26,114 bases of DNA from Collinsella sp. (GTDB taxonomy: Bacteria; Actinomycetota; Coriobacteriia; Coriobacteriales; Coriobacteriaceae): assembly GCA_022745215.1 (NCBI GenBank), contig JAIIWC010000022.1:1-26114 (forward strand). Direction: 5' to 3'. The stretch's first letter is position 1. Every line of letters starts with the position of its first letter. This document shows, piece by piece, positions 15,395 to 23,257 of the stretch. The notes under the pieces were generated by a model that was not told where the DNA came from, did no database searches, and saw only the letters and a list, made by a program, of their open reading frames with translations. The position numbers were made by a program, and so were the translations under genes.

Positions 15395-16051
15395 CTATTT
15401 ACCACCTTTCATAGCCGGAATTCGGCCAACAACGGGAATACCCAGGAGCTCTTCTGCCTCTTCGGCACCGCGGATGCGGGTATTGAGCATGTCTGCCAAA
15501 ACGACATAGGCAACTGCGATAAAGATACCGGCGAGGAACGCGACGGCAATATACAGCGTGCGCTTGGGGCCGCTGGGGGCTTCGGGGGTCTTAGCCTCGT
15601 CGATAACGTTGATGCTCTGGGCAGCGCCGACGTTCTGAGCGACCGTACTCACCGAGCTGGCCATGGCCTTTGCGACCTTAGCCGTCTCCTTGGCATCGGT
15701 GCCGGTAACCGAAAGCGTAATGACACGCGTGGTGGTCTCGGAGGAAACAGACACCTTGTAGTCATCCAGATCGGTGAGGCCCAGTTCATTGGCTGCACCG
15801 CTCTTAACGCTATCGCTATCCAGCAGCGTGGCGATATCGTTGGAAAGCATCTGGCTCGCCGAGAGATCGTTGTAGCTCATCTGACCGCTATCGTCGGTCT
15901 TGGCGAGAATGTACATGCTCGTCGTCGCGGTGTAGGTGTTGTCCATCGCAACGAAGGACACGATGCCCATGGCGATCGCGCAGACCACCGGAAGGGTGAT
16001 GACCAGCTTGAGGTGCTTCTTCAGCAGCTGGAACAGTTCGAGAAGGGTCAT
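15395..16051 (-). CDS. cpsC: Chain-length regulator / kinase activator CpsC (Wzz family)
   Basis: Membrane polysaccharide co-polymerase of the Wzz family, 218 residues. An N-terminal helix (about 16-35, LKLVITLPVVCAIAMGIVSF) is followed by the conserved YTATTSMYI strand and an extracytoplasmic domain rich in Ser, Thr and Asp. A proline-containing segment (EAPSGPKR, about 160-166) precedes the second helix (about 167-187), and a cytoplasmic tail (RIRGAEEAEELLGIPVVGRIP) would activate CpsD. The ATG at 16051 has GAAAGG about 8 nt upstream. First gene of the cpsC-cpsD-cpsB unit. No polymerase, flippase or glycosyltransferase gene is within the window, so the polysaccharide it serves is encoded elsewhere. 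Confidence 0.92.
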   Translation of the reverse strand: MTLLELFQLLKKHLKLVITLPVVCAIAMGIVSFVAMDNTYTATTSMYILAKTDDSGQMSYNDLSASQMLSNDIATLLDSDSVKSGAANELGLTDLDDYKVSVSSETTTRVITLSVTGTDAKETAKVAKAMASSVSTVAQNVGAAQSINVIDEAKTPEAPSGPKRTLYIAVAFLAGIFIAVAYVVLADMLNTRIRGAEEAEELLGIPVVGRIPAMKGGK

Positions 16052-16129
16052 GCAGCTTGCCTTTCATTTCCCCAGTTCGGATTGACAAAACTGTCCGTAT
16101 GTTATCGCATCTTTTTACCGAGACCAAAC

Positions 16130-16157
16130 TCTATACATAAGAAACAGGCTCTCCTGT
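16130..16157 (-). promoter_or_regulatory. cpsC: Candidate cpsC promoter region
   Basis: Minus strand: TATAGA at 16135-16130 lies 18-19 nt after TTTACA/TTACAG. A small palindrome ACAGG-CTCT-CCTGT (16144-16157) fills the spacer. This would leave a leader of about 70 nt before cpsC. The hexamers are poor to moderate, so this is a candidate only. The palindrome's position suits a regulator site. Confidence 0.3.
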
Positions 16158-16192
16158 AAAAATGTCGGAAGCAATCGTAAAATTGCACAACA

Positions 16193-16221
16193 ACGCCGCA
16201 CCCGAAAGTCAAATGCGGCGT
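16193..16221 (-). terminator. Terminator of the PhoR-like gene
   Basis: Arms ACGCCGCA and TGCGGCGT (8 bp perfect) with a 13-nt loop lie about 25 nt after the histidine kinase stop codon. On the minus strand the stem is followed by TGTTGTGCAATTTT, a weak T-tract. It probably separates the phoBR unit from the cps unit. Confidence 0.55.
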
Positions 16222-16246
16222 CTATATCAATATCTATGTTGTATCG

Positions 16247-17671
16247 CTATGCGAATGGCTCGTCCTGCTGTATGGGAAACGTCACCGTAATGGTGGTTCC
16301 CACGCCCAACTCGCTCGACAGATCAAGCGTGGCGTGATGATACAGGGCCGCATGCTTGACAATGGCAAGCCCCAGGCCGGTTCCGCCGCGTGCCTTGGAT
16401 CTACTCTTGTCCACGCGATAGAACCGCTCAAATACCTTGCCCTGTTCTTCAGGCGCGATACCGATTCCCGTGTCGGCGACAGCGAGGAACGGATGGCCTT
16501 CGTCGTTGGTGCCGCACTGCAGCGTAACCGTACCTCCGGGCCGATTGTAGCGGATGGCGTTGCTTGCCAGATTATAGATGAGCTCGTCGACCAAGCGCGA
16601 CACGCCTTCGATGACCACAGGCTTGGTCTCATGACTTATCGTCACATTCGCCTGACGGGCAACCTGTTCAAGACGCTGTTCAACCGCGTAGATCGCACGC
16701 GAGAGCTCAATAGGCTCCGTGGACCCAATGGGCACCGCCTCGCCCTCAGTTGCACGTTCGGCCTCGTCCAAGTTAGACAGCGTAAGGATGTCGTTGACAA
16801 GCGCTGCCAAGCGGCCCGCCTCACGATAGATGCGACCGCCAAAGTTGCGCAGGTCGTCCTCGCCCTCGACCATGCCATTTGCGATGAGCTCGGCATAGCC
16901 CGAAATCGCCGTAAGCGGCGTCTTGAGCTCATGGGTGATATTCGCCGTGAACTCGCGGCGCATACGGTCGTTGTCCGCTAGCACCGCCATTTGGCGCTTG
17001 AGTTCCTGGCGCTGCGACTCGATACGCTCAAGCATGGGGACCATCTCGGCATAGGCGTGCTCATAGCTACGGCGTGGGTGATCCAAATCCACCTCTTGCA
17101 ACGGCGCGATGATGGCACGGGACTCACGGCGCGCCATAAAAAACGAGAGTACTGCACCCGCTGCTGCGATAAGCAGCATCGGCGCCAGCATCGACAGCAA
17201 AATCGCCGCAACGCCAGGCTGGGCCTGCGCCAAGCGAACGACCTGGCCGTTATCAAGGGTGACGGCGCGATACAGCATAATCTCGTCGAGTGTGGAGCTT
17301 GCGCGCTCCGCGGAACCCGAACCACTCTCAAAGGCCTCGATGACCTCGGGGCGATCGCCATGGTTGGGCAGTGTGGAAGGCGACGCCTCGTTGTCGTAGG
17401 CAACAGATCCGTCCTTATTGATCAGCGTGATACGAAGATCCTCGCGATCGAGGCTTCGCAAGAACGGAATGGGCTCCTGCTGCTCGTCGAGGGCGGCAGC
17501 AATGAGCTCGGTTTCCTGCGCCAGATTGGCACTCGTGGCATCCGCCAAAGTGTTTTGCACAAAGAACGCACCCAGCACCGTAAACGCCACGATAACCGCC
17601 ATGGCGCAGACAAAGATCGTCACAAAAACGCGGTGCGACAGCGTATGTTTTCCCTGGGGGGCGAAGACCAC
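16247..17671 (-). CDS. phoR: Sensor histidine kinase, PhoR-like
   Basis: Membrane-bound sensor kinase, 474 residues, with two N-terminal transmembrane segments (about 13-37 and 154-179) around an extracytoplasmic domain of about 115 residues. Cytoplasmic parts: an Arg-rich linker, HisKA with FTANITHELKTPL (phospho-accepting His about 247), and HATPase_c with the N box ELIYNLASNAIRYN (Asn about 371), DTGIG (400-404), FERFYRVDKSRS and GGTGLGLAIVKH. The kinase sequence matches the PhoR/WalK group. Paired with the upstream PhoB-like regulator and pstB, a role in phosphate-starvation signalling is likely but inferred. The GTG at 17671 lies 3 nt after the regulator's stop codon and uses a GGAGGGG ribosome binding site inside that gene's end, so the two are translationally coupled. 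Confidence 0.9.
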   Translation of the reverse strand: MVFAPQGKHTLSHRVFVTIFVCAMAVIVAFTVLGAFFVQNTLADATSANLAQETELIAAALDEQQEPIPFLRSLDREDLRITLINKDGSVAYDNEASPSTLPNHGDRPEVIEAFESGSGSAERASSTLDEIMLYRAVTLDNGQVVRLAQAQPGVAAILLSMLAPMLLIAAAGAVLSFFMARRESRAIIAPLQEVDLDHPRRSYEHAYAEMVPMLERIESQRQELKRQMAVLADNDRMRREFTANITHELKTPLTAISGYAELIANGMVEGEDDLRNFGGRIYREAGRLAALVNDILTLSNLDEAERATEGEAVPIGSTEPIELSRAIYAVEQRLEQVARQANVTISHETKPVVIEGVSRLVDELIYNLASNAIRYNRPGGTVTLQCGTNDEGHPFLAVADTGIGIAPEEQGKVFERFYRVDKSRSKARGGTGLGLAIVKHAALYHHATLDLSSELGVGTTITVTFPIQQDEPFA

Positions 17672-17674
17672 GGG

Positions 17675-18403
17675 TTACCCCTCCGATGCGGTGGCCGCGG
17701 TGTCGTCGCCTTCGGCACCATCACCGGCAGAAGGCTCGGCCAGGCGATAACCCACGCCGCGCACGGTCTCGATGGCGCTGGCATGCTCGCCCAGTTTTTG
17801 GCGAAGCGTCTGCACGTGCACGTCAACGGTGCGCGAACCGCCGTCGAAGTCCCAGCCCCACACGCTCTGCAGCAACGACTCGCGGGTAAAGACCACGCCG
17901 GGCTTGCGCATGAGGTACTCGAGCAGGTCGAACTCGCGCAGGGTGAGCTTAAGCGGCTCGCCGGCAACGGTCACCTCGCGATGGCTGGGCGAAAGCACGA
18001 TGTCGCCCACGCTGAGCACATCGCTCGCCTGCTTGACCATGCCGCCGCGACGCAGCAGTGCGCGGCAGCGGCTCGCAAGCTCCATGAGCGAAAACGGCTT
18101 AGTCAGGTAATCGTCGGCACCGCCATCGAGCGCCATCACCTTGTCGAGTTCGGTGTCCTTGGCGGTAAGCATCATGATGGGCACCGTCGCCGTCAGGCGA
18201 TCGGCACGCAGGCGACGCATAATCGCCAAGCCATCGGTGTCGGGCAGCATGATATCGAGCAGCACGGCATCGGGCACCCGTCGTGCCACGGCAGCTTTAA
18301 ACTCGCCATCACACGAAAAGCCCTCGGCCTCGATTCCCTGCTTGCGCAGCGCGTAGACTGTCAAATCCCTGATGTTGTCATCGTCCTCGACGTAATAGAT
18401 CAT
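17675..18403 (-). CDS. phoB: Response regulator, PhoB/OmpR family
   Basis: DNA-binding response regulator, 242 residues. The receiver domain has an acidic pocket (E6, D7, D8), phospho-acceptor Asp in LLDIMLPD (about residue 50), MLTAKD (79-83) and Lys in TKPF (about 102). The C-terminal winged helix (about 130-228) contains LTLREFDLLEYLMRKPG and RTVDVHVQTLRQKLG, typical of the OmpR/PhoB class. A short Ala/Gly/Asp-rich tail follows. The ATG at 18403 has AAAGGGG 6-7 nt upstream. It lies 64 nt downstream of pstB on the same strand, which supports the PhoB assignment. No clear terminator separates them. Confidence 0.9.
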   Translation of the reverse strand: MIYYVEDDDNIRDLTVYALRKQGIEAEGFSCDGEFKAAVARRVPDAVLLDIMLPDTDGLAIMRRLRADRLTATVPIMMLTAKDTELDKVMALDGGADDYLTKPFSLMELASRCRALLRRGGMVKQASDVLSVGDIVLSPSHREVTVAGEPLKLTLREFDLLEYLMRKPGVVFTRESLLQSVWGWDFDGGSRTVDVHVQTLRQKLGEHASAIETVRGVGYRLAEPSAGDGAEGDDTAATASEG

Positions 18404-18467
18404 GTTGAACCCCTTTGCGGCCGATATGACCGCATCTTAACCCTAAAGGCACCTGTAAAAGACAGCG

Positions 18468-19343
18468 TCAGCCAAAACGCCCCGTCAAATAATCCGCGGT
18501 GCGCGGATCGGACGGATTCTTGAAGAGTTGCGCGGTGGGCGCGTGCTCCACCAGCTCACCCAGCAAAAAGAACGCAACCGAATCGGAAATACGCGCGGCC
18601 TGCTGCATGTTGTGCGTCACGACCACCAGCGTGCAGGTCTCCTTGAGCTCGCAGGCCAGCTGCTCCACCACCAACGTCGACACAGGGTCGAGTGCCGAGG
18701 TCGGCTCGTCCATCAGCAGAATGTCGGGCTGCACGGCAAGTGCGCGGGCGATGCACAGGCGCTGCTGCTGTCCACCCGAAAGACCCAGGCCTGACTCTTT
18801 GAGCTTGTCCTTGACCTCGTCCCACAGGGCAGCGCGACGCAGGGAGTCCTCGACCAGCTCATCGAGCACGGCGCGGTCGCGCACACCCATACCGCGAGGA
18901 CCGTAGGCGACGTTGTCGTAGATGCTCATGGGAAATGGGTTGGGGCGTTGGAACACCATGCCCACGCGCTGGCGCAAACGGCAGATGTCGCAATCGCCCA
19001 GGATATCTTGACCATCGAGCGCAATCTTGCCCTCGATGCGGCAATCCTTGATGCCGTCGTTCATGCGGTTAAAGCAGCGCAGCAACGTGGACTTTCCGCA
19101 GCCCGAAGGCCCGATGAACGAAGTGATCTGCTTGTCGCGGATCTTGATATTCACGTCCTTGAGCGCATGGTGATCGCCATAGAACAGGTCGAGGCCCTCG
19201 ACGTCGATGCGCGTCGGCGAGGCGGCAAGATCCTCTGCCGTGGGGCGAGTCGCATCCCCAACCTCGCGCTCATGCGCGGCCTCGGCCTGCGCTTCCATGA
19301 GTTCTTCAAGCTCCGTGGGCTCCACAGCCGCAGCAGCCGTCAT
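18468..19343 (-). CDS. pstB: Phosphate ABC transporter ATP-binding protein PstB
   Basis: Cytoplasmic ATPase of the high-affinity phosphate importer PstSCAB, 291 residues. Walker A is GPSGCGKST, the Q-loop is GMVFQRPNPFPMSIYDNV (the RPNPFP sequence is characteristic of PstB), the ABC signature is LSGGQQQR, Walker B is ILLMDEPTSALDP, and the switch His is in VVVTHNMQQAARISD. An acidic, Ala-rich N-terminal extension of about 40 residues precedes the ATPase fold. The ATG at 19343 is selected because GGAGGTG lies 6-7 nt upstream. Unusually, no pstS, pstC or pstA is upstream: the next gene is an unrelated VanS-like kinase. The permease must be encoded elsewhere. Confidence 0.94.
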   Translation of the reverse strand: MTAAAAVEPTELEELMEAQAEAAHEREVGDATRPTAEDLAASPTRIDVEGLDLFYGDHHALKDVNIKIRDKQITSFIGPSGCGKSTLLRCFNRMNDGIKDCRIEGKIALDGQDILGDCDICRLRQRVGMVFQRPNPFPMSIYDNVAYGPRGMGVRDRAVLDELVEDSLRRAALWDEVKDKLKESGLGLSGGQQQRLCIARALAVQPDILLMDEPTSALDPVSTLVVEQLACELKETCTLVVVTHNMQQAARISDSVAFFLLGELVEHAPTAQLFKNPSDPRTADYLTGRFG

Positions 19344-19419
19344 ACCGCACACCTCCATATCGATATCAATTCAGCAGTATCGATAGTAGGAATCGCGGCT
19401 CATACGCACGTGAGCACAT

Positions 19420-19425
19420 TGTCAA
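19420..19425 (-). promoter_or_regulatory. pstB: -35 element upstream of pstB
   Basis: A perfect TTGACA on the minus strand lies about 77 nt upstream of the pstB start. The best matching -10 (TATGAG, 19404-19399) is 15 nt away, shorter than ideal. The sequence suggests pstB has its own promoter and is not only read through from the VanS-like gene. Confidence 0.35.
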
Positions 19426-19446
19426 GTGTTTGTAAGGGCACACTGG

Positions 19447-20685
19447 CTATGCGGCGGGCAGCTCGATGGTGAATATCGTGTGTTCGGGCGTCGATTCACA
19501 TGCAACGGTACCGCCGTGTGCCGCGATGATCTCCTTGGCAATAGCAAGGCCCAGGCCGGCACCACCGCGATTGGTCGCACGCGCCGCATCCAGGCGATAG
19601 AACTTCTCAAAGATCACCTTGAGCTTAGCCGCAGGGATAGGATCGCCCTGATTGATAAAGCGCACGCGCACGCCGCCATCGTCTTGGCGCCTGGCCTCAA
19701 TCGTGATAGTCGAGCCCTCATAGCTATAGGCGACGGCGTTTTTCATGATGTTGTTGAACACGCGGGCCATCTTGTCGCCATCCACGAGCACCGTCAGGTC
19801 CTCGCGAATATCAACCTGGGCTTCCTTATGCTGCTCGTTGAGGATGGGATAGAACTCGTCAGCCACCTGAGCCAGCAGCAACCCCAGATCAACATAGCCG
19901 CGCGTGAGCACGATATCGTGGAAGTCAAAGCGCGTGATATCGAAGAACTCCTCGATGAGTGCATCGAGCCGGTGCGCCTTGTCGAGCGCCACGCCCGTAA
20001 AGTGCGCACGTTGCTCGACCGGCAGCTCAGGAGCCTCTTGAAGCAGCGAAAGATAGCCCACCACACTGGCAAGCGGGGTGCGTAGGTCATGTGCCAAGTA
20101 CGTGACCAGATCGTCCTTGCGATGAGACTCGTCACGCAAGGCCTGTTGCACCTTGCGCTCGCGATCGCGCACACGGTTGAGTGCGCCCTCGACCTCCAGG
20201 AAGTCGCCGTCGATGTTGTCCCAGGTGTCGGGGTGATCGATCAGGCGATCTTGAATACGAGCGGCCAGCACACAATCGGCATGCTGCTCGCCCTGCTCAT
20301 AGCCCTGGTAGTACAGGGCGCGGCCGCAAAAGAACAGCACGCACACGGCAAGCGCCAGCACAAAGCCAAGCATGTTGAATACAAAGCCGGCATCGAACAG
20401 CACCGGCCCTTCGATGCCGCCGAGTGCCATGGCGCCAATCGCCAACGTCATGGCCCACGCGGCACCGCCAATCACCACGCAGCGGCGTACGATTTCAAAT
20501 CGATCGATCAGCAAAAAGCCGACAAGCAGCACCGCCAAGATTCCAGCGATGTTATCGATGCCAATCAGCAGCAGGCTCAGCAAAAAGAGCAGCACCGTTG
20601 CAAGCGCGCGGTTGTCGACGACCGACCTCACGTATTCAAAGAGTCGATCGGGCACCTCGAATGCCTGCCTATCGTCTTTTGTCAT
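19447..20685 (-). CDS. Sensor histidine kinase, VanS-like
   Basis: Membrane sensor kinase, 412 residues. The N-terminal half is strongly hydrophobic with about four transmembrane helices (residues about 28-60 and 70-120) and almost no extracytoplasmic loop, so the sensor may lie within the membrane. The kinase core has YLAHDLRTPLASVVGY (His about 199), NNIMKNAVAYS, a degenerate G1 box (FINQGDPIPAAKL) and FEKFYRLDAARATNRGGAGLGLAIAKEI. The last two are hallmarks of VanS-type kinases. The ATG at 20685 has GGGGA 7 nt upstream. It is 25 nt after its partner regulator. No vanHAX ligase genes are nearby, so this is not evidence of glycopeptide resistance; a cell-wall-stress role is inferred from the adjacent carboxypeptidase. 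Confidence 0.9.
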   Translation of the reverse strand: MTKDDRQAFEVPDRLFEYVRSVVDNRALATVLLFLLSLLLIGIDNIAGILAVLLVGFLLIDRFEIVRRCVVIGGAAWAMTLAIGAMALGGIEGPVLFDAGFVFNMLGFVLALAVCVLFFCGRALYYQGYEQGEQHADCVLAARIQDRLIDHPDTWDNIDGDFLEVEGALNRVRDRERKVQQALRDESHRKDDLVTYLAHDLRTPLASVVGYLSLLQEAPELPVEQRAHFTGVALDKAHRLDALIEEFFDITRFDFHDIVLTRGYVDLGLLLAQVADEFYPILNEQHKEAQVDIREDLTVLVDGDKMARVFNNIMKNAVAYSYEGSTITIEARRQDDGGVRVRFINQGDPIPAAKLKVIFEKFYRLDAARATNRGGAGLGLAIAKEIIAAHGGTVACESTPEHTIFTIELPAA

Positions 20686-20710
20686 ATCCACTTCCCCACC
20701 ATCAAAGGCG

Positions 20711-21406
20711 TTATTCGATTATGTAGCCGACGCCCCAGACGTTTTTGATAAAGCGCGGCTTTTGAGCGTCGTCACCGATCTTTTCGCGCAGGTGGCGAAT
20801 GTGCACCATCACCGTATTGTTGGAGCCGGGCATAAAATCCTCGTTCCACACCGCGCGGAACAGATCCTCCACGACCACCACACTGCCGCGATGCTCGACC
20901 AGATACAGCAAGATGGAATACTCGATGGGCGTGAGGCGCACCGGCGCACCGTCCACCATTACGGAACGAGCATCGCGGTTGATCTCCAGGCCGTCGAGCT
21001 GGATGGTCGGCGACTCGGCCACCTGCGCGCGGCTACCGTAGCTGGTGTAGCGACGAAGCTGAGCATGCACGCGCGCGATGAGCTCAAGCGGACGGAACGG
21101 CTTAACCACGTAATCGTCCGCGCCAAGCGAAAGGCCCTCGATCTTGTCTTGCTGGGCATCGCGCGCCGTCAGCATGATCACGGGATAGGTATGGCTGGAA
21201 CGGATCGTACGCAGCAACTCAAGCCCATCGATATCGGGCAGCATGACATCCAGCAGCGCAAGATCGAACTCCTGCTCCAAGATTGCCTTGGCAGCATCGG
21301 CCCCGCTATAGGCGACCTGTACGTCAAAGCCTTCTTTTGTAAGGTAGATACCAACCAAGTCGGCGATGGCCTTTTCGTCATCAACTACCAAAATGCGCTC
21401 GTTCAT
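20711..21406 (-). CDS. Response regulator, VanR-like (OmpR family)
   Basis: DNA-binding response regulator, 231 residues. Receiver domain: acidic pair D9-D10, phospho-acceptor in LLDVMLPDIDG (Asp about 53), MLTARD (78-83), Lys in VVKPFRPLELIARV (about 102). The C-terminal winged helix contains LTPIEYSILLYLVEHRG and NTVMVHIRHLREKIGDD, ending in VWGVGYIIE as in VanR. The ATG at 21406 has GAGGAG about 6 nt upstream. It forms a two-gene unit with the following VanS-like kinase and is divergent from the D,D-carboxypeptidase at 21604. The intergenic space holds the promoters of both, a natural place for it to bind. Confidence 0.92.
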   Translation of the reverse strand: MNERILVVDDEKAIADLVGIYLTKEGFDVQVAYSGADAAKAILEQEFDLALLDVMLPDIDGLELLRTIRSSHTYPVIMLTARDAQQDKIEGLSLGADDYVVKPFRPLELIARVHAQLRRYTSYGSRAQVAESPTIQLDGLEINRDARSVMVDGAPVRLTPIEYSILLYLVEHRGSVVVVEDLFRAVWNEDFMPGSNNTVMVHIRHLREKIGDDAQKPRFIKNVWGVGYIIE

Positions 21407-21558
21407 GCGTGCTCCTCTCGCGCTCCATTATGCCCGAGGGGGCGCATGCCACACACAACAAGCGTGGGTGATTAAGTCGGCCTTAAGCACCCTTGTGCCC
21501 GTTCGGGCGCGGATGTGGGCCACGCACGCACGCGATGATCGCCGACACCGGCAAACGA

Positions 21559-21564
21559 TATACT
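21559..21564 (+). promoter_or_regulatory. -10 element of the carboxypeptidase gene
   Basis: TATACT on the plus strand, about 40 nt upstream of the GTG at 21604. The expected -35 position reads TGATCG, which is weak, so an activator such as the divergent VanR-like regulator could be needed. Its location implies transcription starts near 21571, which excludes the upstream in-frame start codons. Confidence 0.45.
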
Positions 21565-21603
21565 CTAGTTCCAGAAGAGACCATCCCGTCGAAAGCGAAA
21601 TCT

Positions 21604-22944
21604 GTGAAGTCCCTCACCTCTTTTGCAAAGCGCTCAGCTCAGCTTGCCGCCGGCTTTGTCTGCGCTATCGCCCTTGCCGCTGGCGTGCCCACCGTCGCCG
21701 GCGCCCAAGTACTCACGACCGACAATGTTTGCGGCAAAACCGCCGACGCGCGCGGCATCACGGCCGAAAATCTGCCCGATATCGATGCGACCAATGCGCT
21801 CGTCATGGGCAAAGACGGCACCGTCTACTATGGGCGCGGCGCCGATGAGCAGGTTAAAATCGCCTCGATCACCAAGGTCATGACCGCAATCCTAACCGTC
21901 GAGAATTGCAAGATGGACGAGAAGGTCACGGTGAGCAACGCCGCAGCCACCGTGGGTAATTCGACCGCCGGCTTGCTCGAAGGTGACGAGCTTACCGTGG
22001 AGCAGGCACTGCGCGGCCTGATGATTCCCTCGGGCAACGACGCCGCCGTCGTGCTCGCCGAATATGTGGGCAAGAAGATCGACCCTAAGACCAAAGACGC
22101 CGAGGCAACCTTCGTGAAGGCCATGAACGAGCGCGCTAAGAAGCTCGGCTGCACCGGTACGCTTTTTGAAAACCCGCATGGTCTGGACTTTGATGAGTGG
22201 GCTGGCGATATGCACTCAACCGCACACGACGTAGCGCTGATGATGCAGGAGGCCATGAAAAACGACACGATCCGCGAGGTCGTAGCGAGCGAGGATTCCT
22301 GGATCGAGGTCACGGGCGCCGACGGCACCGACCATTCGCATTCCATGGACACGCATAACTATTTGCTGGGCCAAGATGGCAACATCGGTGGCAAGACCGG
22401 CACCACCGACGACGCGGGCTATTGCTTTACGAGCGCCTACAACCGCGACGGCGACGAGATCTACACCGTCGTTTTGAACTCCACCACCACCGACCAGCGC
22501 TTTACCGATACCGCAACCCTTGCCAATTGGTACTACGGTCACAAGGTGACGGTCGCAATCGCCAACACACAGGAAAAGACCGCCAACGGCAACCCGCTTA
22601 TGGCGCGCATTGGCCAAACCGACTGGACGGATAAGACGATCGACGCCACACTCGCCGATCCCACGGCGCAAGCGACCGTGTTTTCCCTTGCCGGCGAGGT
22701 GACCGAAAAGGTTAGCTACGACGATCTTTCGGGCACGGTGCATGTGGGTGACAAGGTGGGTAGCGTCACGCTCAAGCAGGACGGCACCAAGATCGCCGTC
22801 ATGGACCTGGTTGCCGACGAGGAAGGCGCAGGGCCGAATCCCATTGAATGGCTCCTTGTGAAGCTTGATCGCTTGGGCCGTCGCATCGACAACCGCCCAC
22901 TCACGGCAGAAAGCGAGACCGTCGCCAAGGCGCCCGAGGTGTAG
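21604..22944 (+). CDS. Serine D-Ala-D-Ala carboxypeptidase (PBP5/DacA-like)
   Basis: Exported low-molecular-weight penicillin-binding protein that trims the terminal D-Ala from peptidoglycan stem peptides. It has 446 residues from the GTG at 21604. An N-terminal signal peptide begins KSLTSFAKR, followed by LAAGFVCAIALAAGVPTVAGA with likely cleavage near residue 34. Catalytic motifs of the S11 family are complete: SITK (88-91), SGN (143-145) and KTGT (264-267). A C-terminal domain and an amphipathic stretch (NPIEWLLVKLDRLGRRI) follow, perhaps a membrane anchor as in DacA. The ribosome binding site is weak (GAAAGCGA). The frame is open to 21493, but the signal peptide and the -10 at 21559 favour 21604. 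It is the only plus-strand protein gene and is divergent from the VanRS-like pair. Confidence 0.9.
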   Translation: MKSLTSFAKRSAQLAAGFVCAIALAAGVPTVAGAQVLTTDNVCGKTADARGITAENLPDIDATNALVMGKDGTVYYGRGADEQVKIASITKVMTAILTVENCKMDEKVTVSNAAATVGNSTAGLLEGDELTVEQALRGLMIPSGNDAAVVLAEYVGKKIDPKTKDAEATFVKAMNERAKKLGCTGTLFENPHGLDFDEWAGDMHSTAHDVALMMQEAMKNDTIREVVASEDSWIEVTGADGTDHSHSMDTHNYLLGQDGNIGGKTGTTDDAGYCFTSAYNRDGDEIYTVVLNSTTTDQRFTDTATLANWYYGHKVTVAIANTQEKTANGNPLMARIGQTDWTDKTIDATLADPTAQATVFSLAGEVTEKVSYDDLSGTVHVGDKVGSVTLKQDGTKIAVMDLVADEEGAGPNPIEWLLVKLDRLGRRIDNRPLTAESETVAKAPEV

Positions 22945-22968
22945 GGCGCAAGAATAATAAGTCCACTG

Positions 22969-23001
22969 AAAGGAGGCGTCCGAAAGGATGCCTCCTTTTT
23001 T
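22969..23001 (+). terminator. Terminator of the carboxypeptidase gene
   Basis: Plus strand: AAAGGAGGC-G-TCC, loop GAAA, GGA-T-GCCTCCTTT, followed by further Ts to 23001. A strong rho-independent terminator about 25 nt after the stop codon. Confidence 0.93.
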
Positions 23002-23003
23002 GA

Positions 23004-23024
23004 GGTTCGAATCCCCAGCCGCCA
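23004..23024 (+). repeat. tRNA 3'-end-like fragment, inverted relative to tRNA-Ser
   Basis: GGTTCGAATCCCCAGC (23004-23019) is identical to the T-arm and start of the acceptor strand of the tRNA-Ser gene, whose complement lies at 23084-23099. It is followed by CGCCA (23020-23024), matching the tRNA's end after loss of TCTC. So this is a short inverted copy of the tRNA 3' end, placed just after the carboxypeptidase terminator. Confidence 0.65.
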
Positions 23025-23033
23025 TTCTTGATA

Positions 23034-23060
23034 ATAAAAAGGGCCCCAAATGGGACCCTT
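23034..23060 (-). terminator. Terminator of tRNA-Ser
   Basis: Minus strand: AAGGGTCCC (23060-23052), loop ATTT, GGGGCCCTT (23047-23039, one mismatch), then TTTTTATTAT. It lies 15 nt beyond the encoded CCA end. Confidence 0.85.
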
Positions 23061-23074
23061 CTTCAAATTCGTAC

Positions 23075-23165
23075 TGGCGGAGAGCTGGGGATTCGAACCC
23101 CAGATGCCCTTTTGGGGCATACTCGCTTAGCAGGCGAGCACCTTCGGCCTCTCGGTCAGCTCTCC
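23075..23165 (-). tRNA. tRNA-Ser (anticodon GCT)
   Basis: Type II tRNA of 91 nt including an encoded CCA. Acceptor strands GGAGAGC and GCTCTCC pair, with discriminator G. The anticodon arm is CTCGC-CTGCTAA-GCGAG, giving anticodon GCT, which reads AGC and AGU serine codons. The long variable arm (ATGCCCC-AAAA-GGGCAT) and the T arm CTGGG-GTTCGAATC-CCCAG are as expected for serine tRNA. Promoter and terminator are both recognisable. Confidence 0.96.
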
Positions 23166-23179
23166 GTAACAGCCGTTCT

Positions 23180-23208
23180 ATAGTAACCAAACAGCCAAGG
23201 ATGAGCAA
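23180..23208 (-). promoter_or_regulatory. Promoter of tRNA-Ser
   Basis: Minus strand: -35 TTGCTC (23208-23203), exactly 17 nt spacer, -10 TACTAT (23185-23180), 14 nt before the mature tRNA 5' end. Good agreement with a housekeeping promoter. Confidence 0.7.
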
Positions 23209-23257
23209 GAGGAAATTTTCTAATTGCCTAGCAGCCTTTCCTTCTTGAAAGCTTCGC

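Noticed and set aside
19447..22944. Vancomycin resistance gene cluster
   Set aside because: Only VanRS-like regulators and a penicillin-binding-type carboxypeptidase are present. There is no vanH, D-Ala-D-Lac ligase or vanX, and the carboxypeptidase is an S11 serine enzyme, not the zinc enzyme VanY.
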